Assembly: GCF_030936135.1 (NCBI RefSeq)
Contig: NC_082597.1
Coordinates: 73,576,495 to 73,640,494 of the forward strand
Source: Gavia stellata
Taxonomy: Eukaryota > Chordata > Aves > Gaviiformes > Gaviidae
Direction of reading: 5' to 3'
Length of the DNA stretch: 64,000 nucleotides
The translations under genes were made by a program, and so were the position numbers. A model generated the notes under the pieces. The model saw only the letters and a program-made list of their open reading frames with translations, was not told where the DNA came from and did not search any database. Within the stretch, counting starts at the first letter, position 1; every line of letters begins with the position of its first letter. This document shows, one piece after another, positions 23,301-38,300 of the stretch.

Positions 23301-26300
23301 GTCCTGATCCGTGCATACATTGAGGTGTATCATTGGAGCTGCTCTGGGATTTGTGCTGTACATGTTCTTTGAATTCATTATTGAAGCTGGCAAGCCAATA
23401 CATGGAGACTGCTCCAACCTAACAAACAAACATGCCTCAAAGACCTCTCTTTGGCTTGATAAGTGGTTAGAAATACAATTTAAGAATTAACCTTCTTGCT
23501 CCTTCTGTCTTGATTTTGAAAAGAGTAGATTTAAAAGAAGTTGTGTGGGTAAGGAGTGCCATGCTATCATGTGAATGACCCAGCCCAATAAACATACTTG
23601 GTGACACTTGCATGGTAACACATACCTATCTGTATGTTCACATTCACATACATACAATATAAAGACAGTATTAAAATATTTTTGTATCATGCAACTACTC
23701 CCATGACGGCTGAGGTAAACATGCCTGGCTGTTAGCTTCCATAAAGGAGCTTCCTGAGCTCTGGAAGTCTTTTATAAATGTTGTTAAGCAAATAGAGTTT
23801 TTAGTTGATATTAAAAATAGTATTATATGACTTGGCCCTACAGCAATATTCAGAATTTCTCTCTCAGTCTGATAACGGGTGGATTTTTTTTTTTTTAAAG
23901 CTATGAACATCATTAATGGTTTTTTCTGCAAATTCATCTTTTATGTGGTGTGGCTGCCAAATTGTATTAACATTTCCTAGGGGAGATGAAAACTGTTTTG
24001 AAGTCATGGAAGTGTTTTATATGACAGTAGCAATACACAGAATATGTGGCATTTGTGCACATTGGACTCTATTTTATACCTGGAATAGAAAGGCAACTCT
24101 GATTTGTATGGCTTTGAATGCCAAAGTACCTGTCATTGCACACCTGATTTGGCTCACCTGTAGGCAGTACCATAGTATAAGTTATGTATTGAATTTATTG
24201 ATCTCCTAGATTCCTGGAATCTGATAAGTATTCTAATTTCATGATCCTTCCAGTGTAAATTAGAGCATGAAATATTTCTTAGACTCTTAGCCAGAAGCAA
24301 GCACAGAAAAAAGCAGTAAGACACGGTTTTAGCCTGGAGAAATGTCTCAAAAAGGACTTTCTTCATTGAAAACTATTTTTCATATGACTTCTGACTGAGA
24401 AGAAACTCCCACTCCATCTGTGCTGGGGCCTGATGACTGCTACAAGGTAGTCTTGGTTTTAAGTTTCTCTGCATAGCAGGAGGTGGTGTTGCCTCAGTAG
24501 AAGGATCTATATGCAGCCGTAGCTCTGTATCTGTGGCTTATTTGCTTCTTTAGGTTCTCGTCCTCCATGAATAACCAATACCTGCCAACAAAGCATTGTC
24601 TGCAATTCTTTCGTGTCATGAAACTGGGTTTTCAGATGTTGCTTGTCACTGGTAGTACTCTAACCAGGGTCCTGGTGCTATTGATGAAATTCTCACTCAT
24701 AGTGGAGACATCAGAGCTGTCTGTGGGTTGACTTGGATAAGCATGCACTGGTGAAACCAAAAGGATGGCTAAGGATTTTGTGAAACTGCAGATCTTGAGT
24801 TGTTTTGAAAAAGCCACCAATATGATTTCCTAGCTGAAAGTGTTAACTCTGTAGAAATTATTTGCAATTTATTTCTTTACTTTTACCTTCCACTAGGGAA
24901 ACTTTTCTGTTCCCCAGTGGTGAGAAGAGTTATCAAACAACAGGGGAAATTAAGTGAACACAGAACTGAGTAAAGAATTAGATATCTTTGAAAAAGGGTG
25001 ACAAAGTACATATGGAGGTAACTGCAAAATTTTTTTTGAGAACCAGTGCCATTTCTTTTTATTAAATAATGTCATACACTGTAGGTTAAACAAGTGCAGT
25101 TTGCAGCTTAATTTTACAGTGATGAAACTTCTGATAACCTTCAGTTCCTATTTCATAACTGAGGATGAGCCTATGGGATAATGGGGTAGCTAAAACCTAA
25201 GAACAGCAGTTTGGCAAAGGATCTGGTAGAATCGCAGTTTATAGAACAGATAATCCCAAACGAGAACAAAGACATTGGTGCTACCACTGGGTCTCAAAGG
25301 CCACCAAGTGTGAGGGCACAGGAAAAAACTAAGGCGGACTTATGTAGTCTAGGGAGTTTAGGGAGGAGATGGGCCTATTTTTGTAGCAGAAGGTCCTTTC
25401 AGCTGAAGGACAAGTGATCTGACTGAATAAAAGAGGTAGATTCTCTGTTTTGAAGAAGCTGTGATATGCAGGAGGATACCCTAAGGCTTACCTCTTCTTT
25501 ATATAAGAGTTAGATTGGAAGTAAGTACTAATGTAAGGGAGCTTTATTATCCAACTGGGTATAGTGTGATTACTTCTGTAAATGCTAGAGGATTTGCAAT
25601 TATTATTATAGCATTGAGATCTGTGAAAGTAAAGACAATTACTCATCACCAGGTCTTTATTTCAGTAGTGTTTCTCAGTGATACAATGATATAAAACCCC
25701 ATTTTTAAACAAAATTTAATCTAGTGTAATGCTTTACACTTTTTTTCTTATATAGGCTTTACAGTAATGATAAAATCAGTGTGCAATTTCAATATTTTTG
25801 AAGAAAAACTGTGAAATACTGTCCTATTTCCAATTTAGAAAAAGCACTTAATATACCATAAAGAAAATGTTGTTAGCTCTACACCACAACATAGGAAATA
25901 CTGTCATGCTTGTGTAATTGCATTGCAACTTGATACAGACTTCAGTGACTTTTGAGGAGACACTGACCCAGTGGCTCAAATGTATCTTTAGGATAACATC
26001 AGTGTTTTAATGGATGCAGTTTTAAATCTACCATGCTATTAAACACAAAGGGCAAATTTAAGCTTGGCATATCTCCCTTGGCAATGTTGGCACTAAACCA
26101 GAGAGTAATTTTCCCTATTGCATTTAACAACATGTTTCAGATTTAAAAGCCATGGAGCCATTAAAATATGACTCCATCAATTAGAAAGTAATTGTGGTAT
26201 GTCTTTCCTAGTGCTGAGGGATTAACTCAATTTAATCTCAGTGTGGTTAACAAAGGCAGTTAGCTACTTGCTTTAAATATGAGTCAAATCTGTAAAACAT

Positions 26301-29300
26301 AATGACTTCATGGAGAACAGAATTGGCCCCATGGCATATGCCCCAAAAATGGGCTGTTGACTTCACAGACTTCAGGGGGAACCTTGAACTGAAAGGCATA
26401 CGCTTGAGCCCCTAGGGGCTGTTCCTGTAGGTGGTCCACATTTGAAATTCACATATAAGTTTTGTATCTTTTTAAAGATCATGAAAGAGAATATTAAACT
26501 ATATCCAGCTTTGGTCCTCTCTGTGTTGATGCCAACACTTGCTTTAGGGCAACTTCATGAAGCAGAGATGGGAAGAAACTAACGCATAATGGTTGAGTAT
26601 TTGTCAGTATTTGCTGTCACCAGTAATTACTATTAGAAAATCCAACTTTGCATACTAGATATTAGACAAAAGCCAGCAATGGAGCTGGAGCTGCTTGAGA
26701 AATTCTTGCTCCACAGCTGGCAGTTATCAACCTGTTAGCTGGTAACCAGCACACTCTGCATCCTAATTCACTGCAGTGCAAAGAAAAATCAGTTGGCTTA
26801 ATTAATCTGCAGAATAATTAACTATTATAAACTGATGGTGTCATGAAGGCCTTCTGGGATTTTACCACTGAATTTGGAAGTATTTGAAGAATTCCAAGGA
26901 AAGCAAGGACCTATTATAGTTCAGACCGTCCCTCAGTTTGGGTAACACTTTAGCCCTGCTAGGGACTTACAATGAATGCCATTGAATACTCTACCAAAAA
27001 GACTTGCCTTTCTGGAGTAAAAAACCGCTAAGTTTTAAGGCAAACAAAACATATTTTTAATAAGGTTTTAAGGTAAAGCATATTGGTACATTGTAAAGAG
27101 AGCTGTAATTTGTCTCAGCAGATCCTCCTTTAGTTGATAGGAAGGAGGCTGTAGCCGTGATCGCATGTCTCGCTGTAGAGGGTTAGGAAAAAAGAGGAAC
27201 AGAAAGAAGGGTTAAAGCTGATGGTGAGAAAAGGCAGGAGGGATGTTATGGCCTCCCTGGGGCGTTGGGGGGGAGGGGAGAGGAAGTGAGATCAGCTGTG
27301 GCTGGGAGTTTGCTTTTTCTTTTGTTGGTACCAAACCTGCTATCTGTTAAAGGCCCACCGAAGATACCTCGCTTTTTCTTTTTTTTTTCCATCTGCTGTA
27401 TCCCCAAGATCTGCAAAAAGGGAAAAAAATCATGTTATTTGCCTTGTGTGTGTCATGCTTCACAGCCTGTGAGCCATGTGGCCCCAGTCCTGGCCCCACA
27501 GTTTGGTGGCTGCTGCAGGACTGTGGTGGCTGGCATCTCCCTGGCACTGCCACCCACACTACACGCAGCCCTCCTTGTAGGGTGAGGGCTGCTCCCTGGT
27601 TAAGAGCTTGCAGCAGGGACCTTGCAGGCTGACCGTGAAGGGTATCCTGTGCTTTCCTTCAGGGGATTGATTATACCTTTGACTTGGGGCTTTCCCACCT
27701 GGGCTAGGACTTCCCACCCAAGATGCAGCAAGGCTGAGGGGTGGTAGAGTGAGAGGCAGCCACCAAGTGGTGAGCAGCCAGTGCAGGCACCTGCTAGGGC
27801 TTCTCCCTTGTAGGGTTGAAAGCCCCTTGCCTGTCAGCCCTGGCAATAGCATCCAGTAGTGTCCTTGTCTTTCCTTCACCCCCTTAGACAACCCCTCTGA
27901 CGAGCCTGACTGTTTCCCCATGCCCACCCATCCCTGGCCTCATCTCAGTAGCTAGCCATTCCTTCTGCTATCCCCTCCATCTTGCCAGTTCTGCTTCCCT
28001 TAAGCCATCCTCCTAGCCATCCCTTTCATGGCCCATCCTCCAGGCAGTCTTGCTCCCAGCACCTTCTTCCCTCTCCCAAACCTCTGTCCCCACTTCACCT
28101 TTCCAGCTCTTTCTCAAAGGCTGCTTGGAAACAAGAAATGCTGTCAGGGCTGTTATTTGTCTCCTTTGCTCCATGCTGTTGGGTGTAATATGCATTTACT
28201 GGCCACTGGCAAGGAAGGTCTAGCTAGTGCAGGAGGGTCCACAAAGGTGCTAGTCTGATGCTGTGGAAACCGGGATCTTGCTCTTAGGTAGATGGCTTGC
28301 ACCTGTCTGTGTTATCCCTCTGTTGCTGAACAGGATGGCTAGAACTATCACTCCTTTTCTTTCAGTTCCTTTCTAGCATGATCAGTCACAGAAACCTTAA
28401 GTTCAATGTAGTAGATAATTCAAAATACTGTGATTATACATTTATACAGGTAGACATTCCTTATCACTGTCTTCATTTAATGAAGGATTTAACAAAAACA
28501 ATTCTTTCCCCTTTTCTTCCATTCTGCCTAGTCAGGCTTCTCTGAGAAAAAGGGAAAAGCAAATCTGTTAGGTGGATGCTTTAGTAGAGAAACTGGGATC
28601 TGATGGAATTGTCTATTCAGCTTTGAATGAAAGGCTTGTGATGTTGTCCATACCCTTCCACACTTCAGAGCAATAATGTAATCTAAAATGTTGTCCCTCC
28701 TATAAAGCCCTGAAAGAAAGAATAGAAGGTGGAAAGTTTTTCTAAGAAAGTACCAAAAAGTTCTTGCTAATATATTTACTGATGATGAAGTCTGAGTGAT
28801 CATTCAATACAATCTGTCCCTAAAAAGAATTAACTGAATGTGTATCAATTTTTCTGCGATGTGCACTGAATTTTATTTCCTCTGGTTTTGTTTCTTCTAG
28901 GGCTGTCAGAATGAGTGCATGGCTGGAGGATGTTTGGGAGAAACAGCAAAGCATGTGACTGAATCTTTCAAGGTACTTTGTTAAAAGACGACTGTCTGAA
29001 GCATTTCAGTAGATGGTGCCAGACAGCATCCGTAACATGGCATTGATTGTTGTGCAGGCATTCATAGCTACTGACACGCTTGAATGTCATAATTCTGTAA
29101 GTTGCATTTGCTGAAAATGTTTTCAATGTAGAAATTAAGAATGTTACAAGAAGAACTTTAATTTGTTATAGTTTCAGGTACTAGCTAAAAGGTTAGTAGT
29201 CATTAAGCAAAAATTAAAATGGTATAGGTGATTTTATTTTTAACTCTTGCCTGCTTCAAAAGCAATAGAAATAAAGACTGATTCCCCCCATTAAGGTTTT

Positions 29301-32300
29301 TTCCAAACAAAGTCTATGTAACACTCTATTATTTGTTTAACTTTGGCATTATGAATGGTGTTCAAAAGTAGATTTTTCCATCTGGTCTCCAAGTTGCAGA
29401 GCTAAGGATCAGAAGGACTCCAAAGCACACCACAGCTCTGGCACATTATCAGCACTCAACAAGCAAACAGGGCTATGATAATAAGGAATGCTGAGCAGCT
29501 GCCAGGAGCTGACATGGAATTGAATCCCTTTTATTTTATTTTAATCTTATGCTTAGAACTGAGCTCAGTTAAGAAATCACTTAAGAAATCATCTTCTGCC
29601 TCTTTCCTGAATGCAGTGCCAGTAACTCAGAGCTCATTTTAAACACTGTATGGACACAGATGTCAACTTTTAATTTTCTGTTTGTAAAGCCCCTCAGCGT
29701 GTTCTCCTTTGAATTCTACCTTCTGTCCTCATTCCCTTTTTTCCCTGCCTCTCTTTTATACTTCTTTTGCCTTTATTCCTTATGTCACACATCTGTAATT
29801 CTTTCTTCCCCACTCTTTCCCTGCTTCACAATCTTTAAAAAGCTTCATCTATATTTTGCAGATGTTTAAAAATAGTCCCCAGAAGAAGGTGACCTCACTT
29901 GTGCTTTTTCAGCAGTTCCCTTCCTGTTATTGCTGACTATCGTCAGCAGTACATGAGACGAAATTATAATGATACACTTTGTAACTGTCATGTTCTTCCT
30001 GATTTTTTGGGCAGTGTCACTGCTGTGCAGTCTTCTGAATTATGCTCAAGTAGTTATTTCTCTCTTAGTTGCCAGGCTTTAACCAGATATGGAAAATAAA
30101 TGCTGCAGAAAATGTGTTGGACTCCTTGATAAGATTTATTCTGGTGCTGATCTCACTGAAAACAGCAAAGAATTCTTGTGAGTCCATGACTACAGAATTT
30201 TGACATGTAGCAACATGCCATTTAATGTCTTTTTCCCCATTTTCAGCCCTTCCCAGTTATTCTCTTCCTCATTTCTTTGCATTGTGTCTCTCTGGCAATT
30301 CTGCACAAGAAGGAAGATTTAGGATGACTTTTAGCCAGAAGGCCTGATTTGGAAAATGTTGACAAAAACAGGCATGCAACTGGTTTTGAAACCCCAAGAA
30401 TTCACAAGTATGGAGTGCAGAGTTGTTTTGTGAATTCACCTTTAATAAATAGACAAGATAGATCTCAGTAGAGTGTGCTAGTGTATTTAGAAACAAAAAT
30501 TACTTTACAGAGAGGAGACTGTTGTGTCACTGCACTGTACTGTTTCCTTCCATTCATTGACCTAGTCCAGAAGGAAGGTAGACAGAAGAAGATAGAATAA
30601 GAAGATAGAGTGGCAACAAACTCTGATAGTGTTTGGGTCATAGGTGAATTGGGCATAAACTAAAGCAGACTTAAGGCAGATTTAATTATACCTGCAGTCA
30701 AGCAGGTGCCTTAACAAAGCTCCAGCTATTGCATGGCACAAAGTTGGATTTAATCCAGTTTCCTTCCCATCAATACTTGTATGTCAGCCAGAATGGCAAA
30801 TCATTGTAGCGGAGAGTCTGTGTGAGGGGAAAAATATATTAGCAGGTGGGGCAGATGGTCATAAAAGGAATAATACTAGAAAAAACAGCTGGCTCAGGCG
30901 GAAGTCTAATTTGTAGGTTCATTCCTGCCTTATGGCTCTGTTTCTGAAGATCAGCTGCAGTCACCAGAAAGGGGTACAGTTTTTTAGAAAATATTGTACT
31001 GTGGTGGGTGTGTGCATGAAAGTTATGATGGGAATACAGGTACTGATTGTAGTATGAAGCATTATAATAATTATTTGCAGTCTCTTTAACTTCATGGTCA
31101 AATTAAAAAGAAAAACTTTATTTATAAAGGAAAAAGTAACACCAGAGAATGACAAATAAAATAGCCTGGATTCATTCTAGGGAACTTCACAAACACTTCT
31201 GTGGAAGACAGTTACAGTTACAATTTCAGAAACTATAGCTAATAATATTTCAAAGGAATCAAGTTGACCCATGGGACTGACTGCACTGAAGAAAGCTGCA
31301 ATTTTGTGCCAGTACCTAAGTAATCCAAGATTGTGGGAATGTAGAAAACAGGGTGTGTTTTTTTTTTTTTAATGCTTACATAAAACATATTGTTTAAAGT
31401 GGTTGATAGCCAAAGCTTGAATGCCAGATTAGCCCTCTGAAGACATGTCTTTTTAGAATGCAGTGCTGAGCTTTTTAGGTGGGGTGAGCTTCTTTGAGTT
31501 TTACTGCAAATTCTGCCTGACTTTGAAAGATGGACTCAGAGAGTCCCCATACACTGGGAGGGGAGGAATGAATGCTACCTACAGCTTCTAGCAAGCAGTA
31601 AGCTTCTCTTAAATCAATAGGTCAGAATTGGCACTTTGTTCATTTTAACTGCTACTGAGCTACCTTAATTTGACTCACTTCTGCAGTTAAAAATCATCCT
31701 GACAGGTCTGTGATTTACAAGATACTTAATGTATTGCATTTAGAGTTAACGCATGACCAGTGATCTTGGAACAGATAAGAAACATCGAAGGAAATAGTGA
31801 TTATGCTAGAGTTTCCTGTATTGTAGAAAATGTCACATCTCCAGGATTTATCTACGCAGCTCCTTCCACTGGAGTGGAATCTTCCTCCCTCCCCCAACTG
31901 TTGTATTCTCATATTTATAAATTTATTTATTTAAATAACTGGCTGTGGTTTGTGACCATAACCTAAGAAGTTATACCTGTAGTTTTTGTCTATTGTCAGC
32001 ATTGGATCTCTAGGAGTGGAGTATGAAACCAGTAATTGAAAGTGCAGTCAACCTCTGTACCACTGAATGTATTTTGGAATGTTGAATCAAGAAATGCATG
32101 TATCTGGTTTTGCTCTTACACATTTTTTTTGCATTCAGTAATACCATGAAATAGCACACAGTTATGTGTAAGGCACTTAATGTTTATGATCAAAAATCTG
32201 GTAATTTCTGTAATGCATTCATTCTGCTTATTGTACTGTCACAAGACAGAATTAATGTTGTTTGGATAATGTAGTGGTCTATTTCCATACATAACTCTAA

Positions 32301-35300
32301 TTTGGTTTCTTTTAATGTGTGTATTAGCTCTGACTTTGACTTCTTAATACTTGGTCTTAAGAAACTAAAGGCATCTATGATTGTCTTTTCTTTCCCTCGT
32401 GTTATCAATCCATATCCAGAAAGATGATTTTAGTTTTTATGTAACCTTTTGTCATGGAATACATTTTCTCTTGGAGAGACTGATAACGTGGAATATTTTA
32501 AGAAGGTATTACCTACTCCTGTTGTGTTTCTCTGTGTTTTAATGATCTGAAGCTATGTAGAATTAGTTGGGCATCTTAATGGTGCAAAGTTCAGTTCTTT
32601 TGTTTTAATTTTTAGTGGCCTATTTAGCGTACCAAAATGGTACAGACCTTCTAGGGAATACTGGCTAGTCTGCTACTCCGAAGCAGAATAAAGTAGCTGT
32701 AGTTTGCAAGTGGATCTGGATTGACTTGCTAATATGAAGACTTGTGGTAGTGGAATGAAAAATGTTTAAGTGGAGCTTCTATATCTGAATGGCTTCTTAA
32801 GTTACTCTAAATAACTGTGAGTGTTCCCACACAGTCTTCTGCAGACAGATCCAACCTTCCCAGGCTCCGAGCCAGTGGGATGTGAGCCCATGGCAGACTG
32901 GAAGCTATATAGACAGGTTAGTGCAGTGCTGTGCTCAAACTAATAATCCCTGTTGAGATCTTGGACTTGCTAGACTGAATACAGTCCTACGCTAATATAT
33001 TTGCATGGCTTCCAGTTTGAAGCTAGCTCACGTCTAGCTGTGTGAGATTCTGGATATAGTGAATTTTCTGTAATAATGTATGTTTTAGTATTTGTTTCTT
33101 GCATTGCTATAATGTTTTAGAGCCCAAGCTGTGAACTAGCTGACATTGTGCTGTCTTGTACAAATGAGAACATAAATATTATTTCCATGCTATAGGTATA
33201 ACCTACAAATAAACAACAGAAATCTCTGACAGAGATTTCAGACAGAATCTAAAGATGTAGTGTATTTTACCTCTGGATGAAGTATGAAGAAACTGAAAAT
33301 TTATTTCCATTGCAGCCATTTGTGGTTCAAATTGAGAGATTGCCAATGAAAGATTTACAGATGTTGATCTTGGTCTTTGAGGTCTCTTCACAAAAATGTA
33401 GTTGTTCCTTGTAATAGGACCTTTATTGCATGTTTTAAAATGTGTAGCCTTTGCATGAAATGACTGTGAACTTGGTTGGCTCTATGCAAAACATACTGTG
33501 CTGATTCCAATTCTCTGCCTTGTTTCACGTTCTTGACAAATAATGAAATAGAATTAAAGGTAAAGAACATGTCTATATCTCACCCTGGAAACAATAAAAG
33601 TATAAATAAGGTAGTATTACAGGAGTAATCTATGCAGTTAAGATGTAGGTTAGATGTTATTGTAGTATGCAGCATTTCTTGTTATGTGGTGTATGTCAGA
33701 AAGAGTTGGAAAAATTCCTTTTTTCTGTGGAGAAAGTTATGCTTATTTTCAAAACAGTCTTTCAAAGGAAAACTTGACCAATTATTGCATGTTCTATGTT
33801 TACATTAATGAAACTACATTACTGTGATTCACTACTGTGTTTATACTAATGAAACTCAAGTGCATCTATAGTTTGTGCCAAATATACTGGGATATAGGAT
33901 TCCTTACGCTGGGAATTGTGAGAGGGACCAATCCATTTCGAGATATTAGACAGTTTTAAGCTTTATTTTAGAAAATTATTTTATATGTGAAAAGGTTGCT
34001 GACAGAGGTAAAGAATAAACAATTCTCTAACCCTGTTTTTTAAAAGAAGAAACATTTTTCTTCACCAAATTTTCTTCCTCCCCCTCCAATGCAAAGGCTA
34101 AAAACGTATAAAATACAGAATAGTCTAATTTTTTGAAACATCTTCTAAAAATCTGAACCAATTGACTCTGTCATATTGGCACAACATTAGAGTTACATGG
34201 TGAAAGCTCCACTCTTTGAAGACTTTAGGAAGTACATAGCACTTCTCTTGTGTTTTCATTTTATATGAGCACTAGGTAAAGTTTCTGATATGCTTAGAGC
34301 ACATGGGTCAAGGGAACACTGAAATGTTTTTGGAATGACATCTATGCATTGTAGTTACCGCATTATGAACAAGGCTAACAAATACAAAGCGGTTTACATG
34401 GTTTATATATTTTCACCTCTCCTTCTCTCCAGCCTGTTCTCAACTTGTCATTTTCTACTGACATCAATAAATTATTTACCTGCCAAAGCATATGGGCACT
34501 CAGTGAGGCTTTTTGTCATGTTGCAGCTGTTGATTCTTCTGTGGTTTTGGGGTTAGGGGTGTGTTAGGAAAATGCCCTGCATTTCCATTTTAAATTCTAT
34601 ATTACAACCCATTTTAAATTTTGATTGATCAGATAGAGCATTTCCTTTATGTTTATGTTAAGTTGTAGGGGGGAAAATTTGTTACAGAAATTTATCAGTA
34701 TCTTGATGCTGTGATGAGCAGTAGCTCCTCAAAACATGTATATAGGAAAGCTGCTTTTATGTAAACTGTCTTGAAGCAGTAAAAGAAAGACAACCAATTG
34801 GATGTCTATATGTGTGTAGGTCTATAACGTTAAACAATAAGGCATCTCCAAATATTTTGTGCCTTAGAATCCTAGGCCTTCTAGTCCATCCTCCCACTGA
34901 AAGTGGGACTCTTGTCACCACCAGACCAGATCAGCTGTGGCTTTGTCCATTAAGCGCAGTGCTGTGCTAGTCTTTTTAAGAAAATGATTTTTTCTGATAT
35001 CCAGTCTGAACCTCCTAAGCTAAAGCTGTGTCAGTTACCATTTGGTAGGTTATCTCTGTATCATTTCCATGGAAGTACGTAGCTGTAGCGATTGTTTGAT
35101 CAGGATGCCAAGCTAGAGGCCAATTCTGTTGTTGTCATAACACCATTTAGCATTTGTGGACAGGGCGTTGCTTTAGAAAATGTAATTCTGATTTTGTCTT
35201 GATTTCGATTGAATCTATTCACTCCAGCTTTTCATCAAGGGCAATAAAGTGATTTGCTTTTTGTCATGTATTGAGTCAAAAAAGATTGGCAAGTAGTAAT

Positions 35301-38300
35301 ATCATTGGATCGCAGTGCCTTCATATCACTTGATTATGCCTCCTAGCAGGGTTTGTATATGCTGCAGAATTACTTCAAGTGATTTACAACCAAATCCATT
35401 CCCTCATCTTCACCTGCCAAGAGGAAAACCAGCCACAGCACAGAGACGATTGAGCACTGAGTGGTTTCTGTGGTATTCTGCATCCACACAGGCATTGCAC
35501 AAACTCTTTTGAATATTACTAATAATAGCTGGGCAAGACTGACTTACATATCTTCTGCTTTCATTCCAGTTATTAGGAAAGTATGGGTCTAGGTCACAGT
35601 AATGATCAACACACAGTACGCTTACAGTTGAGCATCCTGTTTTGATGAGAGAGAAAAGAAACAAAGGCCAATGTATGTTAATAAATGTTTCAGTGGTTGT
35701 TGGTTGCTAGGAGAAAGTGGCTTTCCTGAAGGAGACCATGCAAGTTGCATGCACAGGTTGGAGGGTACACTAATGCAGCTTAGTATCACTGATGGCTCTA
35801 CTTGGCACATCAATGTTTCTAAATCAAGCTTGTTATCACAGAGTAGCAGCAGCAGTGTCACTGCTTCAGGATCATAGTAGCCAAGAAATGCTACTGAGCG
35901 ACCACAAGTTCTTAGTGCTGTGAAAAAAATTCACCATGATTCTTCCATGATACGCTAAGGGATGATTTCCCAGCAGTCTGCAAGTAGGTTTCTTATGCCA
36001 TCAAGAACCCATCTATAATGTGGCATTTGAGACCTGTGGCAGCATTTTTCAGTTTTAGCTTGGTGGCAAGTAGCCCTTCTTTTCAGATGGGTAATGTCCT
36101 TCAAATAGTTGCAAGCTTTTAGCAAATATGTTTTCTAAGCTGTAGTAGAGAAACTGATTGTCCCATTATCTGAAGCTGTAGGATTTGCAAATAAAGCTAA
36201 TTGTCTTCAGCAAATAACAGGAGCTTTTAGCCAAGAAAAAAAGGAAGATGCTAGAAAAACAGCCAGGGGACAGTTTGGCTGAGTTGATTTATAGCACAAA
36301 GAAAGTGGTGCTTTATCTTCTTTTTAACTAGGAGCTTAAGATACAGTTGGTGTCTTTAAAAGCACAGAAATTGTACTAGAATTTTGGAAATTCCATTTGG
36401 CTTATATCATTTTCTGGATTTATTTTTCCCAAAGTGAAGAATTGCTTTTAAAATTCAGGGCTTTAGCACCAGCCAATGATTCCCAAAGGGAACTATCTGA
36501 CCTCAAAACTTACAAAATCCACGGTGTCCATACCTATTTCCAAGAATTCTTAACTTTTAATGTCATTATGATATCAAGTCCCCAGGTTTGATATTAAATG
36601 TTTTCTTTGCTGAACACATATGAATAGGAACTGCGATTTAGGAAAATAATTTAGTCTTTTTCATCCATAGGATTCTGTTGGCCTTTCTGCTTGCTTTTGA
36701 GATTATCTCTATATCCTAACTCTCATGGACTAACAGCCTAGAGAGCTAGAAGAGTTTTATCTTAATCCCGTACTTAGTCCCCGTTTCTAAGAAAGTACTG
36801 AATGGAATGAATTGGCAAAATGTGGCAGTTTCAGTGGCAGATCAAACACTGAAATTCATGTCAATTTGTAAGTTTACCTTCTGTCTACCAGTGTGAAAAG
36901 GAGATGGGATAAGAGAAAAAGGCCGGTGTGACTAACTGTATGTTTGAAATTATTCCTGTAACCTCTATGTAAGAGACTGTACCATGAAAGCATTTTATAT
37001 TTGCAAAAGTTTTTGAAATTCCATATGAAATGATAAATTCTGAATGCCTTTATTCCATGAATCCCCCTCCCTGCATGTCTGCAAGCTTATTAAAATCAGG
37101 GTAAGAAGATTTAATTGCAACTGCTCAGGGTTTGGACATGTGAGATTATGATTCTATTCTTGGCTATTCCACATAACATGTTTGTGACTGGCCAGGCTAC
37201 TTAGGTGAAATATTTCCAACTCGTTTGTCTGAAATTTAGGTTTGCAATTAGTTTCTTCCTTCAATATGGCTCCTCTTTTTAGAGCTTAGATGTAAATATC
37301 TCATTTTTTGTTTCACTTTCTTCATGTGAAATAGAAATGATGCTTCATGAACCAGGAGACAGTAGTGTCTTCAATCTTTGTGGACCAAATTTGTAAGCTT
37401 TGTTTTCATACAGCATTATTTGAACATCTAAAACACTGTGCCGTTGTACAAAAATGTGGTATCAGTGAAATGTCACAGATCTCCCTATTCCAGTTTTGTG
37501 TCACAGGCCAGTGTGAGCCCTCAACTTGTGTTAGGCTCAAACCTTCTCCCAGGCAAATTCTTTCTAAAAATGGAACATTGTGTTTATGCTACAATGCAGA
37601 AATACAGTGGTTGTGTGGCAAGGAGCAGCACAGCATCAGGAATTGCATTAAGCAAGCTGTCAGATCTTTTGAGAAGAAGCAGTATATACTAATAGTGAAT
37701 AATATGAATAGGGTAATTAGTTAATGTGTTCCATTAGTGAAGAATGGTCCTAGTTTTATATTTATGGAAATGTTTGTGTATGACTCTATGAGAGGACTTT
37801 CTGTACGAGGAATTGGGCTATTTGGAATTGCTTCTTTCTAATCAAAAGCCCAGGTATATCTACATTGCAGACATGAAGTGCAGTTGCATGGCCAAAGAGG
37901 ATTTTCATATAGCTAACTTGACCAACAGTAACAGTGAGCTACAGCAATGTGTTTTTCAGCCCAGTGCAATGACTGCCTTAAAGCCTGCTCATACTTCCTC
38001 CCTATTCAAGCTTTCTGATCACCCCATTTAGTTAACTGGAATAGCTGTTAGCAGACAGAAATAGTTTATAGGACCACAATGCAATAATGTGTCCAGTTTC
38101 TGTTCCTATGTTTAACAGTCTTATCAGCATCTTGGTGGTTTATATTTTAAAGAGGTAGTCATATTTGAAATGTTTTATATAATTCTTTGATAGATGAGAT
38201 ACTAGATGACTGTTTTTCATAGATCTGAAAATACCATTAGCTGGAGTAGAGGAGATAGACCCCATTAAAATCAAATAGAAGTTTTCCTTAAGATTTCCTT

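Larger units (their letters stand above)
11384..28900 (+). other. BCAT1: BCAT1 intron 1 (17.5 kb)
   Basis: Bounded by GTAAGAG and TTCTTCTAG. Contains an E-box (13881), a CR1 tail (14938-15318), T-rich tracts (near 15697-15730 and 20815-20825), an antisense CR1/L3 scrap (21715-21800), an AT-rich inverted-repeat element (22871-22976) and a GC-rich patch (27250-28260). I found no further coding exon. The open frames of up to 184 codons in it (for example 19337-19891) fit chance. Confidence 0.9.

Noticed and set aside
27760..27770. CCACCAAGTGG as a CTCF site
   Set aside because: The palindromic core lacks the AGG and GGCAG features of a good site.
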